From assembly GCF_044336245.1 (NCBI RefSeq), contig NZ_CP172346.1:3410001-3474000 (forward strand): a stretch of DNA of 64,000 bases, in the 5' to 3' direction. Shown here piece by piece: positions 45,187 to 54,667 of the stretch. Position 1 is the stretch's first letter, and the number at the start of each line of letters is the position of its first letter. The notes beneath the pieces were generated by a model that saw only the letters and a list, made by a program, of their open reading frames with translations, was not told the DNA's origin and made no database searches. Source of the DNA: Schlesneria sphaerica (GTDB lineage Bacteria; Planctomycetota; Planctomycetia; Planctomycetales; Planctomycetaceae). A program made the position numbers and the translations under genes.

Positions 45187-47493
45187 CTACTCCGGCAGAA
45201 CAGCAAAGACTTGTGCCGAGTTTTCCTCTTCAGCTCGGCCCGTTTTGAACAAGTTGGGTCCCAACAGTCCTTGTTTCTGGAGTTCTGCAAACAGTTCCGG
45301 CTGAATGAATTCGGAGTAACCGTAACTTCCGGGCGCTCGATACCGCTGAATTTCGGCCCAGTTCACATCGATATGGGTGATCCCACGCCGGTGAAATTCA
45401 CTTCGAATTTCCTCAATCGGACGAAGCGAGCCGTTGGTGTCCCCCGGGGCCTTGCAGATCTCTTCAAACACAGAACGATCGAACACCGTGTTGTAGACGT
45501 AGGGAAAACGAGCATGAAACAATGCCGCCTCGCCCACGCAGAGCACCTTCGTTTTGGCAGGCAGTTGACCTGATTCATACATCTCGTTCAGCCACTGAAT
45601 GCGTGGTGCGATGGCAATCAGCTCGGCCCCCCTCAGGTCGCGACGGCCAGCATTGAATCCCCCCACGTACAGCATGATCTGCACGTTGTAGAGGATCGAT
45701 GCGACGACAACGCCGGTCGACACCAGTGGCCAGACAAAGGACCACGCTCCCTTTTTCGCGTGCTCCCCGGCAAGGAATGGCCAGGTTATTCCTATCCCCG
45801 CAAGCAAGGCGACGACCGAAAACATAGGGACATAGAAGCGATCGATATGATGTGTCAGTAGCCACCAAGTCGCAAACTGCCAGGCGACATATAACCACAG
45901 AACGATGACGATGTCGCTCCCCTGACGCGGGTCAGCAGCATCTATCGGGGCTCGATCGCGTCTCCTTCTGAGCCACCAGATCGATAAGGGTGCCAGCCCG
46001 AACATCAGTGGGCTGTGCCAGTCATTGTTGGCCATCACGTCAGACAACTTGACCGGCAGATCAGACAGCCGTTCGCTCCAACTGGTGTAGGTCTTTGCTG
46101 CGTGTCCCTGTCGCCACTTCTGGTCGAGTTCCTCATCACGGTCTTTGCCACCGAAGACGCGATACGCCAGCGGATAAACGGGATTCCCTGTTGCGACTGC
46201 GTTCTTCAATAACCAGGGACCGACGGTGACTGCCACCCCGGCACCGAACAACATCAGCGCCAGCACGACCTGAGGGAAATGCCTGCCTCCCTGGGATGAA
46301 GGGATCCCGGGTCGCGAGAGGAAGATCCACAGCATCAGCAGCGACAAAGGAATCACGACCGACGTGAGACCGGTGTACTTACACGCCATGGCGCTTCCCG
46401 CCAACGCGCCGCACAAGAGAAGAAGGCCGCGGGGCACAGACTTTCTGTCATTTCCGGAGGCCGCCCATTCCTCCCCGACTCGCAACCCCGCAAAGAGAGC
46501 CGCGAAGAGGTAGCAAGCGAGCCCCCCTTCAGCGTAGGCGATAATCGAGATCCGGTAGGTCCAGGGCGAAGTCAGATACACCAGCGCGGCGATAGAGCCT
46601 GCCTGCGAACTGAACCACCTCCGACCCGCGGCGTAGAGCCCCAGCGCCGTCAGCGGTGCGAAGCCCGCTAACACGGCCTGGCCTGCGAGTGCCCCCCAGC
46701 GCCAGTCGCCACAAACGACCATTCCATCCAGGATGAGCATCTCGGTCAGGAAGGGAAAATTCGTGTAGATGTTGTGCGGCAGCCGTGAAATACTTCCCTG
46801 CAGAAACCACTCTTTTGGTCCACCCAGGTGATACTCCACGACGTCAAAATCGGTTTGAGGGGTCATCGCCCCCAGCAGTTGAACGAAGACAAACGGAATG
46901 AGTAACAAGACCACGATGCGACATGTCCAACAGACGCCTGCAGCCCCAGTCTCCCTCTTCCGAGCCAATGCCTCGGAAGCAGCAGCAACGGTGGTCACTG
47001 AAAAGCGACGGTGGACCACAACAGCAATGGCGATGCTGATCAGCAGCAGAGCCCCGAAGGGTCCCTGAGATAAACCACCCGCCAGCCCCAGTAACAGGGT
47101 CACAAGCGACAGCAGGGACAACCCCGATGAGCAAGCAAAGAAGAGCTGTTCTGCACCCCGCAGCGGCAGTTTCATCCATCGAAGGGCGAGTGATCCCAAC
47201 CCCCACGCACTACCCCAGATCAGAATCGCGGCAAGCAGGTAAGGGCCTCGCTGCAACAGGTTCCACCAACTCCACGGTGCGGCCCCCGGTTCTAAAGGGG
47301 GATCGACCAGATCCAACAATTCAAACGGAATTCCGCCCCAAACCATGGATCGCTGAAGAGCGGGATTGTTGGGAAACCCAAACGTCTGAAACCAGGCAAA
47401 GAACCCGAGCAGCCACACCAGCGACACGACCAGCCAAACGGGGTACCTCCCCACATTACGATCGCCCAAACCTGCTCGGATCGGATGAGACAT
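45187..47493 (-). CDS. GT-C-type integral membrane glycosyltransferase (ArnT/PMT-like)
   Basis: 768 residues from the ATG at 47493; a GTG at 47505 would add four. About ten or more membrane helices occupy residues 20-600, and a soluble domain of about 130 residues closes the chain. The early external loop has DFDVVEYHLGGPKEWFLQG, the acidic motif expected of GT-C enzymes, followed by YTNFPFLTEMLILDG. Later, VGPWLLKNAVATGNPVYPLAY is a phrase common in planctomycete ArnT/PMT-like proteins. Such enzymes move sugars from lipid carriers to proteins or lipids at the outer face of the membrane. Donor and acceptor cannot be assigned. It converges on the gene before, with a weak GGCACGT/ACGTGCC hairpin at 45118-45153 between them. 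Confidence 0.7.
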   Translation of the reverse strand: MSHPIRAGLGDRNVGRYPVWLVVSLVWLLGFFAWFQTFGFPNNPALQRSMVWGGIPFELLDLVDPPLEPGAAPWSWWNLLQRGPYLLAAILIWGSAWGLGSLALRWMKLPLRGAEQLFFACSSGLSLLSLVTLLLGLAGGLSQGPFGALLLISIAIAVVVHRRFSVTTVAAASEALARKRETGAAGVCWTCRIVVLLLIPFVFVQLLGAMTPQTDFDVVEYHLGGPKEWFLQGSISRLPHNIYTNFPFLTEMLILDGMVVCGDWRWGALAGQAVLAGFAPLTALGLYAAGRRWFSSQAGSIAALVYLTSPWTYRISIIAYAEGGLACYLFAALFAGLRVGEEWAASGNDRKSVPRGLLLLCGALAGSAMACKYTGLTSVVIPLSLLMLWIFLSRPGIPSSQGGRHFPQVVLALMLFGAGVAVTVGPWLLKNAVATGNPVYPLAYRVFGGKDRDEELDQKWRQGHAAKTYTSWSERLSDLPVKLSDVMANNDWHSPLMFGLAPLSIWWLRRRRDRAPIDAADPRQGSDIVIVLWLYVAWQFATWWLLTHHIDRFYVPMFSVVALLAGIGITWPFLAGEHAKKGAWSFVWPLVSTGVVVASILYNVQIMLYVGGFNAGRRDLRGAELIAIAPRIQWLNEMYESGQLPAKTKVLCVGEAALFHARFPYVYNTVFDRSVFEEICKAPGDTNGSLRPIEEIRSEFHRRGITHIDVNWAEIQRYRAPGSYGYSEFIQPELFAELQKQGLLGPNLFKTGRAEEENSAQVFAVLPE

Positions 47494-47913
47494 TGATGAG
47501 GCCACAGAGGTAATGTTCCAGTTTCAGCGACGAAAATAAGGACGTCCTGACCTCAACGATCCGCTCAAAAACGGAGTCAGCGACCGCCTGGCCATGTCCA
47601 TTTACGCCCTGCCAGAGACTACCGCAATCAGATACGTTGATCGAGTTCTGCACTAAAAATCAATTTGCCCCCCAGATCCCGCTGACGGACACTGGAATCG
47701 ATGCTCGGTCTGTCCGGATGCGACATTACTCATCCCTGAGCAACGTGCAAAATGCGCCCGTATAAACATTGCCTGCACAATAAACAGGCAGTAAGGAAAG
47801 GCTCGAAAGCGCCACAGACGCCTTGAAGTACACGGTAATTTCTGGAAATACCCATCCAGACCAATCGTCTCACACCCCACATTGCAACGCCGCTTCAATT
47901 TTCTCATGCGACG
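47494..47913. other. Gene-free stretch upstream of the GT-C gene
   Basis: About 420 bases that must contain the GT-C gene promoter on the minus strand and lie downstream of the FHA regulator terminator. I see no defined element. Confidence 0.4.
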
Positions 47914-47953
47914 CAAAAAAAGAGAGCCATCAGGAATCTCCCAATAGCTCTCT
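47914..47953 (-). terminator. Intrinsic terminator of the FHA sigma-54 regulator gene
   Basis: AGAGAGC (47921-47927) pairs with GCTCTCT (47947-47953) around 19 bases. On the minus strand the stem is followed by an uninterrupted T-run (complement of the A-run before 47921). It is 63 bases after the stop codon. Confidence 0.8.
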
Positions 47954-48015
47954 CTTGAAGGATCAGCCAGTCCGCCGACGCGGCTGAGTCAATTACGTCG
48001 ACGCTGATGAAGAAA

Positions 48016-50085
48016 CTATTTCCGTGAAGGTCGTTCGACTTCGTATTTCTTCAGCTTACGATCGAGTGTCGATCGCTCAATCTCAAGGATGTGAGCGGCT
48101 TGCGACTTGTTCCATTTTGTCCATTCGAGTGTCGCCAGGATGTGCTCCTGTTCGATGACATCGATCGGCACTGCACGATAGCCCGAGTTCGACAGCGACG
48201 ACGTTGCGGGTGCATCGCTCCGGCCGAGTGCCGACAACTGAATATCAACAGGAGCTAAGGTGTCGCCTGAGCAGAGAATAACCGCACGTTCAATGGTGTT
48301 CTGAAGTTCACGAACGTTGCCAGGCCAGCCATAGTTCACCAGCGTCGACATTGCGGCAGGCAGAATCGAGGTCACGTTGCGACCACACTTCTTCGAGAAC
48401 CGCTGCATGAAGTGCTTGGCAAGAATGGCGATATCGGTTCGTCGCTCGCGCAACGGCTCAACGACCAATTCCATCACTTGGAGTCGGAAGTAGAGGTCTT
48501 TACGGAAGCGGCCCTGTTCGACCGAGTCTTCCAGGTCACGGTTTGTGGCAGCGACAACTCGCACGTCCACGCGAACTTCGCCGCCGCCGCCAACTCGTTC
48601 GTAAGGATGACCTTCGAGCACTCGCAGGAACTTGGCCTGGATGGCAGGACTCATTTCACCGACTTCGTCCAGGAAGATCGTACCGCCGTGTGCCTGCTCG
48701 AACTTACCGATCTTTCGGCTGACAGCCCCTGTGAACGATCCCTTTTCGTGGCCGAAGAGTTCGCTTTCCAGCAGGCTTTCGCTCAATGCGGCACAGTTCA
48801 TGGTGACGAACGGCCCATCGGCTCGCGAGCTGTGCTGGTGAATCGCACGAGCCACAAGTTCTTTACCGACGCCACTTTCTCCACGGATCAGCACCGTTGC
48901 ACCGGTCGGGGCGATACGCAGGATGCGGTCTCGCAGCCGTCGGATCGATTCGCTATCCCCGACGAGCTCGGTTTCGATCAGCAGTTGCTCACGTAGTGTC
49001 TTGTTTTCCGTTTCGACCCGGGCCAATCCGGCAGCCAGCCGGCGGCGTTCGTTCAGATTCTCGATCAGAACTGCGAGCTGATCAGCGACGGCCAGAGCGA
49101 ACTCGGCATCATCAGCCTGAAGGCGATTATCGGGATTGGTGGAGTAGAGCTGGATCAGACCCAGCAGGCGATCCGACGTACGGATCGGAGCACAGATAAT
49201 GCTTTCCGCCTGCATCGCCCGCAAACTGTCGCTGGCGGTGAACTGACCATCAGACTTGATGTCGTGAGCGACAATAGCGGTGCGTGATTCCAACGCCATG
49301 TTGGTCACGTAATCCGAAATCCGCTCGAACGGCCGCGAAGCATCTCGCGACTTGTATGCAACCACGTCGAGGTTGCGGTGATCGCGGTATGACGAATCCG
49401 CTTCGTTCCAGAGCAACACAGCCCCCAGGTCGGCCGATGTTACTGCGAAGATTTCGTCCAGTACGATCGAGGCGAGGACACGCACATCGGTCTCTTCTGC
49501 CATTCGCAGCCCAAGGCGAACCAGTCGCTGTGCTTCGTGGCCACGTACTTCATGCACGTTGGCGACATCGGGCGATCTGTACCGAGTTGTTTCCGTTCGA
49601 TGAATGATTTCCGGCAACTGTCCGGACGGACGTGGCTCCAGCACCGTGTGTCGCTGGCCATGGTTGACAGTTTCATTGATTTGGTTCGCAGTTGTATTCA
49701 CGCCTACTTCGTCTCCTGCACCAGTCCTGGTGTTACAGGTAAAGGCAATAAACGTACTGCCAATCTGAAACTGTCTTCCATCGGTAAGTTGAATATCACC
49801 TGAAATCGGTTCGCCATTGACACGTGTACCATTACGACTTCCCAGATCGCGCAGCTTCCAGACACCACTGTCATAGAAAACTTCGCAGTGATTTCGACTG
49901 CAAATTTCGTCAGGAATCACAAGCCGGTTCGTCTGCGCCCGACCGATCGTGATGATCTGACCCACTTGCAGAGGAACCGAACTCCCCTCGGCTGGACCGC
50001 TCCGGATCACCAACTGCGCTGTAGGCTTTACGACTCTACTGGATTTGATGATCGCCGTGTCGTCAACAGCCTGTTTATTTGTCAT
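48016..50085 (-). CDS. FHA-GAF-AAA+ sigma-54-dependent transcription activator
   Basis: 689 residues. Domains in order: FHA (about 22-115, with IGRAQTNRLVIPDEICSRNHCEV and LRDLGSRNGTRVNG), which binds phosphothreonine; GAF (about 185-345), a small-molecule or redox sensor; AAA+ sigma-54 activator (about 375-610); and a Fis-type helix-turn-helix (about 642-685, NKSQAAHILEIERSTLDRKLKKY). Walker A GESGVGKE (about 403), the sigma-54 loop GSFTGA in GHEKGSFTGA, Walker B GGTIFLDEVGEM and the Arg finger region (RFRKDLYFRL) are all intact, so it should drive sigma-54 promoters. The FHA input implies control by a Ser/Thr kinase. It stands alone with its own terminator. A candidate sigma-54 target in the window is csrA. 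Confidence 0.94.
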   Translation of the reverse strand: MTNKQAVDDTAIIKSSRVVKPTAQLVIRSGPAEGSSVPLQVGQIITIGRAQTNRLVIPDEICSRNHCEVFYDSGVWKLRDLGSRNGTRVNGEPISGDIQLTDGRQFQIGSTFIAFTCNTRTGAGDEVGVNTTANQINETVNHGQRHTVLEPRPSGQLPEIIHRTETTRYRSPDVANVHEVRGHEAQRLVRLGLRMAEETDVRVLASIVLDEIFAVTSADLGAVLLWNEADSSYRDHRNLDVVAYKSRDASRPFERISDYVTNMALESRTAIVAHDIKSDGQFTASDSLRAMQAESIICAPIRTSDRLLGLIQLYSTNPDNRLQADDAEFALAVADQLAVLIENLNERRRLAAGLARVETENKTLREQLLIETELVGDSESIRRLRDRILRIAPTGATVLIRGESGVGKELVARAIHQHSSRADGPFVTMNCAALSESLLESELFGHEKGSFTGAVSRKIGKFEQAHGGTIFLDEVGEMSPAIQAKFLRVLEGHPYERVGGGGEVRVDVRVVAATNRDLEDSVEQGRFRKDLYFRLQVMELVVEPLRERRTDIAILAKHFMQRFSKKCGRNVTSILPAAMSTLVNYGWPGNVRELQNTIERAVILCSGDTLAPVDIQLSALGRSDAPATSSLSNSGYRAVPIDVIEQEHILATLEWTKWNKSQAAHILEIERSTLDRKLKKYEVERPSRK

Positions 50086-50720
50086 GTTCTTTCTTCGCTT
50101 CTAGGCTTCTACGCGGGGAGTGAACCGAAAACGCTGGGAGAGCAAATGAACCGCAGGGCCTGCTGATTGAACAACCGATCCGGCGTCGCAAATTGGGTAT
50201 TCGATTTTATACACCATATTACGCTCAGAAAACATGCGATTTCAAGTCGCTTGCCCTCGGGGCGGACAAATCTGCAATAAACACCCTGAATTCATGGAAA
50301 TGCTACGGGGAATCGTTCAAAACATCCAGCAAAATATCAAGCGTATTTTACCTGGATTTCATGTCCTAATACCATTTGCGGCATCGAATCTTACATTCTG
50401 AGCCATTTTCGCACACTCAAACAGAGTGTTGCGGCGCGGTCAAAATCTTTCACCTGCGCGTTGTGATACACTATTTGGCTTGGACACAGAGTTTTATACG
50501 TGCGTCCAGTCACGCAAGACGACCTAAACAGACGTCCCTTAACATTCGTCACCCTGAAACAAATGGCATGCCATTGAGAGGGATAAGTGTCCGAAATGCC
50601 GAAATGACAATTTCCAATTGCGGGCTTTGACGAGTTGTTCTACGATCTTGCTCAGAATACGTTAAGAATGCCGGGGAGATAGGCATTCGACGTGAACCGA
50701 AATTCCACATGGAGGTGGAG
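50086..50720. other. Gene-free divergent stretch with 14-bp palindrome
   Basis: About 635 AT-rich bases between the divergent FHA regulator and small secreted-protein genes. AATGGCATGCCATT at 50562-50575 is a perfect 14-bp palindrome, a possible operator. No sigma-54 -24/-12 pair or clear sigma-70 promoter was found. Confidence 0.45.
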
Positions 50721-51623
50721 ATGAAATCAAACGGTCTCGCCACGATCTTGATATTAATTCCGGTGCTGACAGTACCGGCTCTTGCCATATTTGGGATCCC
50801 TCAGTTTGCCCCCGTCGTGGCCTCACCCCTCGAGGACGACAGCGAGATTGATCGCGAGATGCGGCTTAGCCGCTCATCACGAAGCCAGCGGGAAGCAGCC
50901 CCGGATGAGATGGACCGGCTGGACTCGCAACCCCGACTGAAAAGTGGGTCGAGCACATCGTTACGCCGCGGGAATTCCAACCGGGATTCAAAGGGACTGG
51001 CATCCCGTGAAACTGGGAACCGCCGAAGCACTGAGAGTGCGGCCGCTGGGTGGGGTGACGATCTCGAAGCCGACTCGAACTGGCCGGAAACTCCGCGTCG
51101 TAGCGCGTCCGCCGAACCTGACGACTTGGATGCAGCCGAACGCGCTGCGATGGAAAGAAACCTCCAGGCCATGGCAGAAGGTGGCGGATTCCCTTCGCGC
51201 TATGAACGAAAGTCACGGCGTGAGGAGAATCCCTCAAACAAAACCAGGCCAGTTGACAGTGAGGAGCAGGATGACGGGATCAAACAGGTCGCCTACGAAC
51301 AGGCGGAACCCCAAGAACCACAGCCTCGCCGCCCGAAGTCACCGAATACACCTCGCCCCTCCGATCCACGCGGTCAATCGCGACGGGAAACAGCCCCTGC
51401 ATCACTCACGTGGGCCGCGGCAGTCGAACAATTGAACGAATTCGATATCCGCAATTTTCGACTGGAACCCGGCGATCGGTCAGGCCAGTTTGTCTTCATT
51501 TGCACCTATGCCAGCCCTGAGGAGCCGACTGTATCCTACCGATTCGAGGCCGGAGCGGATGAGCCACTTAAGGCGGTTGAAAAAGTTCTTGAACAGATCG
51601 TTGCCTGGCGACAGAAGCAATGA
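50721..51623 (+). CDS. Secreted or anchored low-complexity protein, function unknown
   Basis: 300 residues from the ATG at 50721: GGAGGTGGAG immediately upstream is a strong ribosome-binding site and also overlaps the earlier ATG at 50709, which is therefore unlikely. An N-terminal hydrophobic segment (about 5-27, ATILILIPVLTVPALAIFG) is a signal or anchor. Residues 40-215 are hydrophilic and disordered, rich in Ser, Arg, Asp and Pro. The last 80 residues (SLTWAAAVEQLNEFDIRNFRLEPGDRSGQFVFICTY to the end) look folded and could be a small alpha/beta domain. Its stop overlaps the possible scpB start (ATGA at 51620-51623), suggesting translational coupling. Confidence 0.6.
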   Translation: MKSNGLATILILIPVLTVPALAIFGIPQFAPVVASPLEDDSEIDREMRLSRSSRSQREAAPDEMDRLDSQPRLKSGSSTSLRRGNSNRDSKGLASRETGNRRSTESAAAGWGDDLEADSNWPETPRRSASAEPDDLDAAERAAMERNLQAMAEGGGFPSRYERKSRREENPSNKTRPVDSEEQDDGIKQVAYEQAEPQEPQPRRPKSPNTPRPSDPRGQSRRETAPASLTWAAAVEQLNEFDIRNFRLEPGDRSGQFVFICTYASPEEPTVSYRFEAGADEPLKAVEKVLEQIVAWRQKQ

Positions 51624-52378
51624 CCAACTGGGGTCCCCCCTGTTATCGACCTGGTCCCTCTCACACCGCATGGCCCGATAAAAACGCAAACGGCCATCGC
51701 TGGGCATTCTTTTGCCGGGGCCCGCACGATTCTCCGACCCTGTTTGTGGTGTCGGGAACGAACCCTGCCTGTATTCGCAGCCCGAAAATGGCGCGCGTCG
51801 AGGCTGTGCTGCTGGTCTCGGACGCCGCCGTCTCCGCAAAACGCCTCGCGCAACTGGCAACTCTGGCCGATGTCGCGGAGGCTCGAGACCTGATCGAGCG
51901 ACTGAATCAGGCGTACGATCTTGATGGTTCAGCATTCCGTGTTGAACGAGTCGCCAGTGGATTCCGACTGTTGACCGTCCCCGCCTACGCATTCTGGCTG
52001 GGCAAGTTGCATCAGCGAAATGCAGAACTAAAGCTGACCCCTCCCGCGCTCGAAACATTGGCGATCGTTGCTTACCGTCAGCCAATCACACGCGTCGACA
52101 TCGAAAAAATCCGTCGCGTCCAGTGCTCGGATATGCTCAAACAACTGATGGAACGTGGTCTGGTGCGCATCGGGGGCGAAGAAGATTCGCTGGGCCGACC
52201 ATTTCTTTACGAAACGACGCGGCAGTTTCTGGAACTTTTTGGACTCGCCAGCCTCGACTCTCTACCGATGGCGGACACGCTGCGACAAAACAAATACACA
52301 CTCACTGCAACGAGTGAAGGGGACGCCCCCGAGGCGGAAGGGGACGTCGACCCCGATTCACAGCAGCCCGCCGCCTGA
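51620..52378 (+). CDS. scpB: Segregation and condensation protein B
   Basis: 252 residues from the ATG at 51620, which overlaps the preceding stop as ATGA; family similarity begins only near the ATG at 51788 (MARVEAVLLVSDAAVSAKRLAQLA), so the true start may be there, giving 196 residues. The tandem winged-helix fold of ScpB is seen in LRLLT-like GFRLLTVPAYAFWL, TPPALETLAIVAYRQPITRVDIEKIR, RGLVRIGGEEDSLGRPFLYETTRQFLELFGL. ScpB dimers bind ScpA and SMC to form the bacterial condensin that compacts and separates chromosomes. No scpA or smc lies nearby. The tail after about residue 220 is short and acidic. Confidence 0.85.
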   Translation: MTNWGPPCYRPGPSHTAWPDKNANGHRWAFFCRGPHDSPTLFVVSGTNPACIRSPKMARVEAVLLVSDAAVSAKRLAQLATLADVAEARDLIERLNQAYDLDGSAFRVERVASGFRLLTVPAYAFWLGKLHQRNAELKLTPPALETLAIVAYRQPITRVDIEKIRRVQCSDMLKQLMERGLVRIGGEEDSLGRPFLYETTRQFLELFGLASLDSLPMADTLRQNKYTLTATSEGDAPEAEGDVDPDSQQPAA

Positions 52379-52786
52379 TCGAATTGGCGACACCGAGTCT
52401 GGCACCAAAGCCCCCTATTCACCCATTTGCCGTGTGCAGGTGTGTTGTTCCGGGGCCCGCTCAGTCCACGAGTCATTCAGCCCAAGACGATTGCTGCGCT
52501 CCCCTCGCGGGACCTCATGGTGATACGGTCTGAGGTACTGGTCGGGGCCCTGCGACTCCTCAATCGCACAGGAGGTCTGTCGCTGCGGTAGTCCCCCACA
52601 GCGAATTCCAGGGTGAGGATTCCACAAGGTTTGTCATTCGCAAGCTCGGGTCATAGACTTTGCCCGGCGAAAGAGGGTTTCGTCGCCTCGCTGTTTCGGG
52701 AACGGATTTCGGTGGGTCTGCTTCAAATCAGATTCACTCTCTGCCGTGTCAGCAACGCCTTGAGATCAAAACGGAGTGTTCATCGT
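52379..52786. other. Gene-free stretch upstream of the epimerase gene
   Basis: About 410 bases. The frame of the epimerase is open back to 52613, but that part does not look like protein. I see no terminator after scpB and no convincing promoter. Confidence 0.35.
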
Positions 52787-53794
52787 ATGAAATATCTTGT
52801 CACCGGCGCGGCGGGTTTCATCGGCATGCACGTCAGCCTGGAGTTGCTGGGGCGAGGTGACGAGGTTGTCGGGTTCGACAATCTGAACCCCTATTACTCG
52901 GTGGAACTGAAACGATCGCGCCTGGAGCAGCTCAGCGGGAAGCCCGGTTTTCGCTTCGTCGAAGGGGAACTGGCCGATCGTCCGGGAGTGGAGAACCTCT
53001 TCGCCGCAGAAAAATTTGATGCTGTCATCAACCTGGCAGCACAGGCTGGGGTTCGGTACTCACTGACGAACCCTCATGCCTACGTCGACAGCAATCTCGT
53101 CGGATTCGTGAACATCCTGGAAGGCTGCCGTCATCACGGTGTCAAACATCTGACCTACGCCTCGTCCAGTTCCGTCTACGGCGCCAACACCGAGATGCCG
53201 TTCTCAATTCACCACAACGTCGATCATCCCCTCAGTCTTTACGCAGCGACCAAGAAGGCAAATGAGCTGATGGCGCACACTTACAGTCATCTTTACCAGT
53301 TGCCCACAACGGGACTGCGATTCTTCACCGTCTATGGTCCGTGGGGTCGGCCAGACATGGCATTGTGGCTGTTCACCAAGGCGATTCTCGCGCGCGAACC
53401 GATCGACGTTTTCAACAACGGCAAGATGCGGCGAGATTTCACGTACATCGACGACATCGTACAGGGAATCATCCGCGTGACTGATCGGATTCCCACAGGA
53501 AATCCCGAGTGGTCGGGGGCTCATCCTGACCCCGCAACCAGCCGTGCTCCCTACCGGATTTATAACATCGGCAACAACCAGCCAGTGGAACTGATGCACC
53601 TGATCGAGACGCTTGAGCAGTCGCTGGGGATGACCGCCCGGAAGAACTTTCTTCCGATGCAGGCCGGTGATGTCCCAGCGACGTATGCCGACGTTGATGA
53701 CCTGACGCGGGATGTCGGCTTTCGCCCCAGCACGCCGATTGAGACCGGAGTTGATCGGTTCGTGAAGTGGTATCGCGCTTACCACCGCGTATGA
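52787..53794 (+). CDS. NAD-dependent epimerase, probable UDP-glucuronate 4-epimerase
   Basis: 335 residues from the ATG at 52787, with GGAG ten bases upstream. It is a short-chain (extended SDR) enzyme: NAD-binding TGAAGFIGMHV at residues 7-17, NLAAQAGVRYS, and the catalytic pair YxxxK in SLYAATKKANE, with SSSSVYG before it. FDNLNPYYSVELKRSRLEQL and FTVYGPWGRPDMALWLFTKAIL are characteristic of UDP-glucuronate 4-epimerases, which make UDP-galacturonate for capsule, LPS or exopolysaccharide. The fit is close, though UDP-glucose 4-epimerase cannot be fully excluded. No polysaccharide operon surrounds it; the membrane glycosyltransferase at 45.2-47.5 kb is the only related gene in the window. Confidence 0.88.
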   Translation: MKYLVTGAAGFIGMHVSLELLGRGDEVVGFDNLNPYYSVELKRSRLEQLSGKPGFRFVEGELADRPGVENLFAAEKFDAVINLAAQAGVRYSLTNPHAYVDSNLVGFVNILEGCRHHGVKHLTYASSSSVYGANTEMPFSIHHNVDHPLSLYAATKKANELMAHTYSHLYQLPTTGLRFFTVYGPWGRPDMALWLFTKAILAREPIDVFNNGKMRRDFTYIDDIVQGIIRVTDRIPTGNPEWSGAHPDPATSRAPYRIYNIGNNQPVELMHLIETLEQSLGMTARKNFLPMQAGDVPATYADVDDLTRDVGFRPSTPIETGVDRFVKWYRAYHRV

Positions 53795-54667
53795 AGAAAT
53801 CACGATCGATCTCATCGTCACCATCGAGATTTCGCTATCGAGCAGTGCCGACACGCCTGAGCAGGGCATGCCGGCCGCTTGACGTACGATGCCGCTGACA
53901 CAACCGCACCAGAAGCGAACAGGATCGCCCCGAAGTCGCAGGACACTGAGCCCACGGAAACGCGTCCGCCTTCAGGTCCCCACGCCTCCTCTGCATTGGC
54001 GTGCCGCGCGGACGGTCAGCGCATGCCCAACACTGCCCAAGCCGCGCCACAATTCAATTAGGTGATGCGGAGCATGACGCGAACAGGCGTCAAAGTAGCC
54101 GCGCCAGACCACTCCCGTTCTGCGCTCGGCGGAGACATTCTCCCGCGATGGGGCATTGCGCTGGTGTCTGGGTCAGCCAGCGCCGCGGGGGTTCGGGTGG
54201 TGGCCCGGAAGTCCCCTCAGGGGTTTCACGACACCGATTCCTCCTCTGCGGACGGTCGAAATTCATTGCCAATTCCACGAATTCGTACGCGGTTTTGCAG
54301 ATCCTACAACTTCAGGAAATCTCGTAAAAACAAGGGCCGAAACAGATTGACACACTTCCGGGTTAGCATTACATCTCGCCCGCCTTTCCCCTACTCCAAA
54401 CGAAACACAACTCAAATCACTCGCCAGTCATCGGCTGTGACAGCGATCTCCCGTCGGCACCGTGTGTGTCGTCCGGACTGATCACACGCGATGACTGGCA
54501 CCCGGGCAAAGAACATTCGTTCGCTGCCACATGTCAGTTCGTCTGTCGGTATATCCCTCAACAATTCGTCTGCATCGAACCGCTTCGGGCAACTCACTTC
54601 TTAGCCCGACCGCACTCGGTGCGCTCATATCCTTTCGCCCGGTTTCCTCCCAGACCACGGTGTATCT
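53795..54667. other. Gene-free stretch upstream of the degenerate regulator
   Basis: About 870 bases with no supported gene on either strand. Short overlapping frames on the plus strand (53879-54481) lack any family signal. I found no tRNA, riboswitch, terminator or convincing promoter. Confidence 0.4.
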
